Source of the DNA: Sequoia sempervirens
Taxonomy: Eukaryota > Streptophyta > Pinopsida > Cupressales > Cupressaceae
Length of the DNA: 64,000 nucleotides
NCBI GenBank assembly: GCA_007258455.2
Contig: VDFB02195886.1
Location: 288,450 to 352,449, forward strand
Reading direction: 5' to 3'
The stretch's first letter is position 1; each line of letters starts with the position of its first letter. A program made the translations under genes and the position numbers. Of the stretch, positions 24,131-34,344 are shown one piece after another. The notes beneath the pieces were generated by a model. That model was not told the origin of the DNA, made no database searches, and saw nothing but the letters and a program-made list of their open reading frames with translations.

Positions 24131-25439
24131 TATATATATAATTTAATAATTCTAGTATTATATAATTATATATTACATAATAATATTAAGTATATAATTG
24201 CATACATCATCTTAGGTATCCTTGAATGCTTGCTTGATGTCTTTGTTCACTATTCTATGTTGTTAAATTGGTCATCCTAGGGGCTTGAATAAGGAGAAAA
24301 TAGGTCCTTCTTAGCAAATTCCCAAACAATTTTTAGGGAGACTTCATTGTAGAAACATATAAAATGACATGAGGATAAGTTTTCTTAGTTATCATATCCT
24401 TTCCAATTAATTTTTTTCAATTACACATGGTAGATCATATTTGCACTCACAAATACCACTTTTGTAAGTATAGATATGATCCACAAAAGATAAACTCATT
24501 TTCTATATTAAAAGCATTCCTCCAACAAGAACCTAAAATTATAGTACAACTTTGAACTAATTTCAAATATGTTTGGTGGCAAATTTCTCCATTTGGAATT
24601 CACATTAAGTATAAGATTTGATTTATTTAATAATGTATCTATTATCCCAATGCCAACTTGTTAGAGCATGATATTTATCAAGGGGTTGTGAACTTATTTA
24701 TAAGTTGTCCTAATAATATCAATAAGACTCCATTATAAATAAATGTTTAGAATTACAATTTAAACTACAACAAAGGTCCCATCAAGTTAGAGATAATGAA
24801 GTTCTACAAATACTAATTTTAATAATTAAATTAAATAACATTATTTGATTATTTGATGAAAAGTCACTTTAAGTCTTGCACAAAAGGTTGAGAAACATAT
24901 CAGCCAATATATCATTGGATGCATGAGAGTATTTTCCATATTTGGAAGAGTTATTAAGGTATTAGAAGTAAGGGAAGAGAGGTTCTAAAAGATAGGTTCT
25001 TGAGTTTGATTGATAGGCATTGCAAAGTTTTCTTCAATATTAAGAATGATGCCTTTGAGGGGTTTTTAATCATAATCTCCTCACACATAAATTTTTGTGT
25101 AGTATATAATTTATATTCAAGTTATTTATTTTATAATATTGTGTCTTCTATTTCATGATTAGTTTCTTATAGATCTTAATCCTTGATGTGACTCTCTTTA
25201 GTCTAGATTAATTATTATAAAAATACTTGATTTATTTATCTAGCCTAGATTATTAATGTGAAGTGATTTATTTCCTTACAATAACATACTTTTGTTATAT
25301 AATGTTGTAGGGTAAAAAAGGTGCATATCCTAATATTTTTTCCCTTTTTTTACACCACTTTGCACACATGCTTATATTCTTAACGAAGTCCTAAAATGAA
25401 CTAACTTAGAAACATGTTTATGGTGGGATAGGATGGCTT
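24131..25439. other. No gene seen
   Basis: AT-rich intervening DNA, with no supported feature. Confidence 0.4.
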
Positions 25440-26010
25440 ACAAATTGAGAGGAAATTTTCTACTTATTGATTACTAGTTATATCTATTGAAGAAAATCCA
25501 TAATATGAGAAAAATGGAGCTAAGTGCAATGGAGTGCATTGAATATTTTTACAAGCTAATGGTTTGGTTAGGTCACCATGAGTTTGACCAAGAGAAGGTG
25601 ATAATATACCTAAATGGGATAAGTATTAATATGCAAGATGAGATGATTTTATTAGGCTTCAAATCATAGAAGACATATACCCACATTCTTTGAGATAGAA
25701 TTAAAATTATCCAAAAGAAAACAAAGAAAAAAAAAGAAAGAGGGAGAAGTCAATTCATTATTGGAATAATTCAATATGGACAAGGGGAAGATAATACTTC
25801 TTAAATTTAATTTATGATCACATAAAAAAATCATCTAGAGAGCTAGATAGATAGAAAAAAAGAGAAAGATGATTCCAAGGAACTTAATTCAATTGTGACG
25901 ATATGGGTTATTGGGATTGTAAGTATTCTTACATTAAATTTGAAGGACATGGTAGGAAAAAAGAAAGCACCCACATTATGCAAGTCCATGAAGAGTCAGA
26001 TGCATAACCA
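25440..26010 (+). pseudogene. Decayed gag-like fragment of an LTR retrotransposon
   Basis: The frame at 25487-25669 reads MRKMELSAMECIEYFYKLMV, then FDQEKVIIYLNGI and MQDEMILLGFKS. The pattern 'S..EYF..L...F....VI.YLNG....MQDE' is that of retrotransposon gag proteins of the gypsy type. After stops, the DNA around 25890-25950 gives CDDMGYWDCKYSYIK and KFEGHGRKK, which looks like a ruined CCHC zinc knuckle. Lys-rich text lies between, as expected for a gag tail. The copy is short and full of stops. Copy B of the dispersed repeat begins directly downstream. Confidence 0.45.
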
Positions 26011-26079
26011 TAACAAGTAAAAAACCTAGAGCTTGGAGAAATTTGCATAATGAAGATGGCCATGTTGAAGCGAACAAAG

Positions 26080-26775
26080 TAGACTAATGAATTGGTATAA
26101 TGAAAGAGATTTTTCTAAACAATTTATAAATGATGAGGTAAGTGTTGCAAATTCATTGTTGATAGTAAGAGAAAATATAATTTGGTATTTGTAAAGATGA
26201 AAGTGTTGTTTTTTGGATTTAACTGTGTGCAGTTTATTTGCATAAAAATCCATATAAGGTGTCATATTTGTGAAAAGGCCATCAAGTTGTAGTGAAGAAA
26301 TAATATTTGCCTAGTCTCAACAATGGGTCATAGAGGATAAAGTGTGTTGTGCTATTACACTAACAAATATATGCCATCTTCTATTAAGAAGAGTTTAAAA
26401 ATAAATAATATGAAGGTTGTGCATGATGGTTATGTGAGTACTTATATGTTTTTCAAGGATGACAATAAGCATATCTCAAATTCATTAAAGAAACAAGTTG
26501 AAGAAGGAAAGTAACTCTCAAGTGATATTGGTCATATAAAAGAGTTTTTAAAACTCTCAAAGTGATGGTCATATAAAAGAGTTTTTAAAACTCTCAAGTG
26601 ATGTTAGTCATAGAAAAGAGTTTTTAAATGCTTTGAAAATAGATAAGTTAGGTAATGCACTTGTAGTCGAGTTCATAGAGGATGTTGTGGTATAAACTCA
26701 TGACATATTGAAGGAAGTGAAGGATTTGTTAAGTGGCTATGTAGATAAATTAATAAATTATATAAATTGATTTTT
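26080..26775 (+). repeat. Diverged dispersed repeat, copy B
   Basis: Homologous to 23460-24130, with shared phrases in the same order. Copy B has an extra tandem triplication at 26515-26629 that copy A lacks. The two copies are moderately diverged, so the duplication is old. Confidence 0.6.
26515..26629. repeat. Three tandem copies of a 37-39-bp unit
   Basis: Units start at 26515, 26554 and 26591 with CTCTCAA(A)GTGAT and end in AAAAGAGTTTTTAAA. The corresponding part of copy A (near 23945) has one unit only, so the array arose after the two repeat copies separated. Confidence 0.85.
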
Positions 26776-28364
26776 GTAATGAATAATGACTATATATATT
26801 TTGATTAAAGGTAAAAGAAGTTTATGAAAGAATTTCAACACTTATACATTAATCGTCTTAAGACAAAATCTTTTATAAAATAAAGAAGAAAATATTACAT
26901 TATTTAAATTAAAAAAATATGACTGATAAAAGACACACCCTTACACGATCTTAAATAAACGTATTCATGATATCTATATTAATTAATTATTAAAGTCAAA
27001 TACTCATATACTTGAATAATGTGTATTTTAAATATTTTAAAATGAAACCATATAATAATTTTCATTCAAAATTTGATTCTAATTATTATTTTTTGAATAA
27101 CTAACTTCACAAATAAGCTATACTAATAAATTATTTATAAACCTGACAACTTTACCTAATTCTGAAATACTAACAATAAATAACCTAGCCCCAATGAGTG
27201 TCAATATTGTTAAATATTTAAAATTTTAAGGTAGTCCACGCTTCACCATACCCCAAAAAAAAATTAGAGAGAAATTTTAGGGGTACAAGCAACACCATGT
27301 GAAAGGTCACCAAACCCAAGATTTTGCAAAGGTTATTATTTTGTACTTCCCAACAAACTTAGAACATGCAATGTATAGATTTTTAAGTACTTTTTTTTAG
27401 CTTTTTAAATATAATCTTAGGATATTGGTTTTTTGTTTTCTAGAATTTATTTGATTACAAACAATATATTTGATGGATTATATTTTACACTAAAATATAT
27501 AATAGTTATTTTCAATTAAAAATATAAGAACACATATTATAATTTAATATTAGTTGAAAAGCTCTTATTCACATTTGTTCAATGTTGGAGAAATTTATAA
27601 TTTTATATAATTTTTTAGTTAATATTTTATGTATGATTATATGGTGAAATTTGTTTATTTTCATTATTATTTATTTAGTTTTTTGTTTATTTTGACGAAA
27701 TGTTTCAAATGCAATAACATATTGACAAGTGATATATTTTTCTATCAGGTTTGGTTTATAGTTCAATTTTTATTGTACCTATTATATTTCCATTTACACT
27801 TATTTCTACACATTCATCATTTACTTGTCATTTATCCAATTACATTTGTACTTACTTTCAAATATTCATTATGTGCCTCAAAATTACTATTGTAGCCTCA
27901 TGATTCATTTATGAATGGTATAGGAATACTTCGAATCAATCTCACAATGTGTAGGAATGAACCCAAAATTCAAAACTTTAAATTTCAATTATGACTTTCT
28001 TACCCCCTTCTACTAGCCATTATAAGTTGACTTGGCACACATTTGCATGACATGCTACTATATCATGCTATTTGAAGACATTCAACATATTAATAATTCA
28101 CATGTTAGCTTTTGGGAAATGAAAAGAACATCTAGGGAATACTTCAATTTTTTAAAAGGTACAAAGAACCTCACCTACATATAATCCACTTGCATGTTAG
28201 TGCATGACCTTTTGGAATCTTCACTCTAAGCCATAAATATGACCCATCCAAAGTTTTGACCTAGGAGAACTTGACCCTACCAATTTGACATATTCCTCAA
28301 TAGTATTTATAGACATTGTAGTCCTAACAAGCTTACTACACATGAGAGATCAAGGTGAACAAGT
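26776..28364. other. No gene seen
   Basis: AT-rich DNA. An 88-codon frame at 27629-27895 is hydrophobic and AT-driven, with no domain. Confidence 0.45.
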
Positions 28365-28840
28365 TGTTAGGAATAGGATCATAAAGCAATATATAATAAA
28401 ATAACTGCTGAAATAAAATATAAAAAACATAGACACAAATATATGTGGTTCACCTAATATGGGCTATGTCCACGAAGAAACAACCAATCCTTTATTTTGT
28501 ATAGAAAAATGAAGGGATACTACCTACAACAAATCCACTGCAACTTCCTTGTTGCTCTCTCATAGTATCCACACACAATAGAATCCAACACACAACCATA
28601 ATAGTATAATACCCTCATAAAAGGGGTTTCCTTCTAGGGAAAGAAAAGCTACATTAATCTTTACCGTCAAATTTATGACATAATGATGAACAATCAAAAT
28701 TTGTATTGTAAATTTGGACTTCTCGACAGTGGGGAGGAGGGTCATCCCCTTTAGACCCCACTGGGGGGTACCCCCTACATCCCCCCACAATGAAATGGGC
28801 TCCAGAACCAACAAGATCAAGCTCCATAACAAAAAATTTC
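28365..28840 (-). mobile_element. Probable 3' LTR remnant, minus strand
   Basis: On the minus strand, AAGTGGGAAATTTTT (purine-rich) leads into TGTTATGGAGCTTG at 28831, and the unit ends near 28365 in CCTATTCCTAACA. TG...CA ends, a purine tract in front and the phrases GGACATAGCCCATATTAGG and GTGAACCAC inside are typical of plant copia LTRs. A GC-rich patch (CCCCACTGGGGGGTACCCCC) lies near its start. DNA above it to about 28940 (GTTATGATCAATCTCAAAG) would be the end of the internal region. The flanks show no matching target duplication and no partner LTR was found. Confidence 0.5.
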
Positions 28841-28940
28841 CCACTTTGAGATTGATCATAACAACTCCAGGAAGATAATTAGGCTTCACTAACACAAGTT
28901 TTAGAAGTCTATATTTCACTAGTTTAGATGCATGCACTAA

Positions 28941-31900
28941 GATTCAAATCCATGAAAAAGAAGATTGATCTTCTAGTGCTTGGGATTGAACAATAGGATT
29001 TTCTATGTCTGATTTGATTCTAAGACAACCATCATTTTAGGAAATTAATTTTTTAGAGACATCAAATTGATTCTACACATCATTAGCAACGTTATTTTTT
29101 GATCAATTCTAAAGCTAAGTATCCCTAACCTTCAATTTTTAATCATTCATTTCAGTTATTGACCCAACTAAATTAATCCAAGTTAAATTGTGTATTCATT
29201 ATTTGCACTTATTTAATTATCCTAGATTATTTATGTAACCATTTTTTTCTTTGCATTTTGATGAATCTAACATATTCTTATATGCAACCTAGGGCTTTCC
29301 CTTAGTATTTTACCTTCTAAATTAGGGTTTCAAATATGAGTTATTTTTTTAATTCTTTATTTTATTTAAACATATTTAAGATTGTTTCTCCTTTATCATT
29401 TCACTATTCATGGCCTTATATATTTCTAGAATTTGTGGTTCACATTGTGATATTATTTTCAATCTCACTACCTATCTCTAATGTAACCCATATAATTTTA
29501 TTTTAGACACAATTTTATGATCATATTATTTTATTATAAATTTACCTAGGGTTTAAAAATACTTTTGTTTGCCATTACTTATCAAATATTGATTAGATTT
29601 TTTTACATACAGAGTATTACACCTATTTACTCACCCTACCCAACCTTATGATACCTCTAGGATTTTATTTTTAGATATTATTATTAATTTTTTTAATCTA
29701 TATTAGTTCTCACCTCATTCATATCGCATTTGTCCATCTCTATTACTGTTTGGTATTTATTATATAATATCTTTGATATTGATGCGCCCACCATTGATTT
29801 GTGCTTCATTTCTATGTTTTTATCATTAAATATTGTAGTTTGTTGTTCTTAGCTTCTATTCATGCATGTCTTAGATATTTGAGGTATTTTCATACCTTAT
29901 TTTATTTGATTGTCTCATCCTTGATGATTTTATGAATTTTTATCCTAAGGAGAGGGATATATCTTCTTTGGAGGTATTATTTTTCCATGTTCTTTGATAT
30001 ATCCTCCTTAATATAGTTTGTTATAGCACATCCTTCTAGTTTAGATACACTTACTTTACTTGTATATGAGCTTTATGATTCGTATACTATTCATGTGATT
30101 AATGATATGAATGAACATGATGATGTGTTGAATTTAAGAACCTTTTAGTTCCCATGCTTTAGTTAAAATTGGTGATAATTCAACCCTTACCTCTCACGAT
30201 ACATCAAGGGATCTTCCTAATTTGATAATGATCTACCTAGTTAGCATATACTTCATACTTCTCATGTTATTTTTCCTTATTCACCTATAGATTCTTGTAC
30301 TTGTGATTCTCTTGTTTCATATTTCCTTGAAGATCCTAATGATGTTGATACACATGTTTTACCTTCACATGATGTCGTTATCACTTGTATATATTTATAT
30401 TATGGTCTATTGATGATATGCTAAGTGATGAGCATAGTTACTATTCTTTATCTCATCATGATGTCATTGGTGAATCCTTTTCATGATGATGTGATTTATA
30501 ATGCATATTATTCTAATACACTTGTGATGATGATGTCATTTAGTGTTGATGAAGATAAAAAGTCACATGTTAGATTATTTGTGTCTTCATATTATTCTCT
30601 TAGACATATTGATAGTACTTTGATGGATATGTTTGATGATACCTTGGTTGATAGAGCTAAATAATGGTCTAATTCATGCCATACTTATTATAGATACTTA
30701 CATGGATTTTCATATTATTTTATATATTACTTTACTATTTTCCCTAGAACATGTTTTAAATAAGATTTTGATTCTTCCCCTTCTCATTTCCTTTCCTTAG
30801 TGGATCACATGGAATTTTCTATGCATCATGATGATATACAACTTTTAATAGAGACTCCTTGGAATTTTTCATTTTTTTCTTATTCTATATCAATAATTGT
30901 GAAATACACTCATATACACCTTATATTGAAAAATATATAGCTTAGATATGCATGAGGGTAAATAACAATATAGGGATAGTGTTCCCTTAGTTGATAATAC
31001 ATATTCTACATTCTCTCCCACTATTACACATCATTAACATGCACATATGTATATGGGACATATTGAGAATCATATTTCATCTTATGTGAACTACCTCATT
31101 AGTGATATGACCCATCTAAAAAGGTGCATATAATTATGAGAAAATATATTTTTTTAAATCCTATAAAAGAGATATTGTACAATCCTTAGGCATGTTGTCT
31201 CAATTTTGCCTCTTGTATTTTTTTTTAAGTCAATCCTTAGGCATGTTGTGACTCAATTTTGCCTCTTGTATTTTTCTTAAGTCCCCTTCACTTTTTTGTG
31301 TTTTGACTCTGATTGTTTTCCATCTATAATCAATTTGGGAAGTCTTGCATGGGCTTGTATTGGTCAAAATTATATATGATTGGTTCTCTATTTTCCCCAT
31401 GTGCTTATATTATGTTACAAGTGCCAAATTTCTAAAGGATGTGTAGTGTCTAGGTTGCTAGTTGAAAATGTTCAAGTTTATGCTAAATGTTCGAGTTGTT
31501 GATGTTTCCATATCAAATGTGCTTCCTTGCTTCTCTTTGTTCCTCTTGGTATATTGAACTTTCCCACCCTATCGTGATGTCCAACTTACTTTTTCTTCAC
31601 TTTCCTCTATTGGGCCTTTAGAATCCTCTATCTCCAAAACTATCTTCTTTCTAAACCTCATTATTTCCTAGGCTAAAAATTGTATATCTTTTAGAGTTTG
31701 GAATTACATGTGTTCTTGTGCAACTTTTACTCCCCCAAATTGACCCAATTTTTTCCTAAATGTCTTTCAAAGTTGGGATTTTGGACTTCCCTCCCCATCA
31801 TGCCTTAGTGGTATGACCCTTTTTTCTATCCCCAATCTTTGACATTCTCTATTGCTCATCCACTTTATACTTCCTCGATTAGACTTCCCTTCTCTTCTAT

Positions 31901-32090
31901 TCACTAGTGATTTGAAACACTTGTCACCTCCAAGCTATGCAATTTTAAATTTTTAAATACAATTTTTTGGCATGAGTTCCTCCTACACTTTGAAGTCCAA
32001 TAAGCTTGCCAATTTTTTTTAGTTTTCCCTTCAACTCATTGGAGCAACCCAAATGACTATGTGTTTTCCAAAAAGTACTTGACATGATAG
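28941..32090. other. No gene recognised
   Basis: AT-rich DNA with many short frames. The plus-strand frame at 30425-30664 and neighbouring broken frames (29900-30660) are rich in Asp, His and Ser (for example NPFHDDVIYNAYYS). They could be a ruined retrotransposon protein but match nothing I can name. A 51-bp duplication lies at 31180-31283. Confidence 0.4.
31180..31283. repeat. 51-bp tandem duplication
   Basis: CAATCCTTAGGCATGTTGT and TCAATTTTGCCTCTTGTA occur twice at a step of about 51 bases, with a small indel (TGTCTC versus TGTGACTC). Confidence 0.85.
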
Positions 32091-32095
32091 GATAC
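32091..32095. repeat. Target-site duplication, left (GATAC)
   Basis: Five bases GATAC directly before the 5' LTR, repeated directly after the 3' LTR at 38546-38550. Five bases is the usual length for copia integrase. Confidence 0.9.
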
Positions 32096-32625
32096 TGTTA
32101 GAAGATTAATCTTTACTTGGTAAAGGTTATTCTTTAATTGTAATTATTTATTAACTTGTGGGAATATTCCAAAGGAATCCCTACAAGTCTTTTGTCTTTT
32201 TTGTCATCTCACACATGTGTGAGGATGGCTTATTTTTATTTCCTTTATTAAGGAATATTTGTAACCACCTCCTTAAGAGGTGACACTTTGCACACACATA
32301 GATGAATGGTGGCATTCATTGAGTTAGGAGTTACATTCTAACTCCTTCTTACCTCTACTTATTGAGGTGCCTCTCCTCTCATTCTTCAAGACTCATGCAA
32401 GCAAGCTAAGGCTGAAGCTCTCTCTCTCTTTGTATTATTCTTAAGCATTTTGCTTCCATTCATAATATTGGGGTTTTTTCTTGTTTTTTCCCCTTAACAA
32501 ATTCTTGTGTCTCTCTTGCTTTGGTGGTGCTTGGTTTGGCTACTTCAATCTATTTGGTAATCTCTTTCCTTCAAACAATTGCTCATTCATTAGTACTTTC
32601 CATTGCTCTTTTCTATTTCCTTTCA
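32096..32625 (+). repeat. 5' LTR of the copia element
   Basis: Starts TGTTAGAAG and ends CCTTTCA. It would drive transcription of the element. It contains a 16-base perfect palindrome with CACATGTG at its centre (32208-32223), a CT microsatellite (about 32418-32430) that is 2 bp longer than in the 3' LTR, and a T-rich 3' part. No clear TATA box was recognised. Confidence 0.96.
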
Positions 32626-32643
32626 TGGTATCATAGCTTGGTA
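32626..32643 (+). promoter_or_regulatory. Primer-binding site (initiator Met tRNA type)
   Basis: TGGTATCATAGCTTGGTA begins directly after the 5' LTR. It matches the common plant copia site TGGTATCAGAGC, complementary to the 3' end of initiator methionine tRNA, at 11 of its 12 bases. Confidence 0.85.
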
Positions 32644-32879
32644 TTACTAATATTTTGTGAGCTACATTGTTGACGATTTACCAAATTTTTCAGCACACCA
32701 TTAGAGGCACTCAAAAAGAAAAAAAGAGCCAAAAGTCTAATCTTATTTTTTGTTTGATATATTTTTCTAACCCTTGTGCAGGATTTCTTATCTAAATATT
32801 TCTAAGTTTTTCAAATTTCAAATTTGTGCAATATATTTTGCATGCATGATTTATTTATTTATTTTTGCATAAAAAGTTA

Positions 32880-33370
32880 AAAATCCTTTTTTTTTTGCAT
32901 GTTCAATTTTTTGTAAAAAATCAATTTTTTTTAGGGGCTCTAACTCTAGTTCAGAAATTATTTTTAGAAAAAAAGCTAATCTATTTTTTTTGCAAATCTG
33001 TATATTAGATCTGTAAAAAAAATCCATTATAATTTGCATGCATGTTTATTTTTTTGCAGATTTTTAGAAACCCTCAAATAAAGGATTATAGTTCAGTCTT
33101 TTTAAAAAAAATCTTTTATTTTTGTATGTCATAATTTGCATGTTCAAATTTCTGTAAAAACAATCAATTTCTGTAAATAATTTTTTTTTTTTTAGGGATC
33201 TAACCCTAGTTCCAATTTTTTTTTTTTAAAAAGGCTAATCTGCTTTTTGCAAATCTCCAAAAAAAAAAAAATCTCTATATTCTGCATATTTGCATCTTTG
33301 CATGTTCGAATTTCTGTAAAAAATCATTTTTTTTTAAGCTCTAACCCTAGTTTAGAGATCTTTTCAAATA
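32880..33370 (+). repeat. Leader with three imperfect repeats
   Basis: Between the primer-binding site and gag, a module recurs three times (from about 32896, 33140 and 33298). The module is GCATGTTC, AATTT(C/T)TGTAAA, a long T run, then CTCTAACCCTAGTT or a variant; two of the three also have AAAAGGCTAATCTG(C)T-like text and TTTTGCAAATCT. The steps are uneven (about 245 and 158 bases). The copies have diverged through T- and A-run length changes. The stretch is noncoding. Confidence 0.7.
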
Positions 33371-33969
33371 AATCAAATAAATCTTTCTTTTTCAAACTTG
33401 ACACCTTCTTACACTCCTCACACTTCACCTCTTACTTGCCTCTTTTCTATTTCCTTTCAAAAATAGCAGAGGGAAAAGAGGTAAAAGCTCTTTTAAAAAA
33501 AGTTTCATTTTAAATGAAAAATCTTTCCCTCCCACGTAGAAGTAAAAGCTTCTTTTTCTGAAAAATGTGTTTTTCCTTTAAAGCTTAAAAGGTTTTCACT
33601 AAAAGTTTGGAGTCTTAAAGTCTTTAGTTTTTAAAATCACTTTAATATAATTTTTTTAGCTTTTAATATTCACTATTAAATTATCAACCTTTTAAAAAAA
33701 AAACTAATATTATATAACTTTAATACTTTTCTCATGTACTTTTATTCCAAATTTAAATTCACATAAATTTATTAATTTTTTATAATTATTTTTTATAATT
33801 TATCTTATAATTATTTAATTATATAGTTTTTTTTAGATTGATCATTTTGTAAAAGTAATGCATTTAATTTTCATTTTTTACACAAATAATTAATTCAATC
33901 AAAAGGGGAAGTATTTTTTTTTTAAAAGCAAATATTTACAATAGTTATTGTGAATTTTTTATTACAATC

Positions 33970-34344
33970 ATGTCAACTTTAATCCCTGAAATTAAATTAA
34001 CTAGTTCTAACTATCATTCTTGGAAGACTCATATTTGTTTCATTTTTCGTTTTAAACATCTTTTAGATGTAGCTACAGATCCTAAATCTAAACCAGGTTC
34101 GTCTGCATCCAAAGATGAAATCAAAAAATGGAATCTCAAAAATGAAGAAGCCCTTGGCCTCATAGGTATCTCCATGTCACCCGAACTTTATGTTCACATT
34201 GGGACATGTACAACTGCCTATGAAGCATGGGACAAACTCAAAACAATTTATGATAGTACAAATGAATCAAGAAAAATTCAAATTCAAGATCAACTTGAAG
34301 ATTTGAGGTATTTGATTTTAAATCTATGGATGAATTTTTATTGA
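33970..34344 (+). CDS. gag: Copia Gag N-terminal part (124 codons)
   Basis: Starts at the first good ATG after the leader (MSTLIPEIKLTSSNYHSWK) and reads 124 codons. The opening '(L/I)..LTSSNY..WK' and later 'AYEAWDKLKTIYDS' are typical of the UBN2/DUF4219 capsid part of copia Gag. Gag would assemble into virus-like particles in the cytoplasm and package element RNA. The frame ends at a TGA inside the capsid region, and the rest of Gag continues in the -1 frame, which is open from 34299. Within the 46-base overlap lies TTTAAAT (34317-34323) in exact slip phase. Either a single-base deletion broke a once continuous gag-pol, or the site allows frameshifting. The first is the simpler reading, because most copia elements use one continuous frame. 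Confidence 0.85.
   Translation: MSTLIPEIKLTSSNYHSWKTHICFIFRFKHLLDVATDPKSKPGSSASKDEIKKWNLKNEEALGLIGISMSPELYVHIGTCTTAYEAWDKLKTIYDSTNESRKIQIQDQLEDLRYLILNLWMNFY

Noticed and set aside
29900..30664. Possible retrotransposon protein with Asp/His-rich text
   Set aside because: No motif strong enough to name a family; the frames are short and the DNA is AT-rich.
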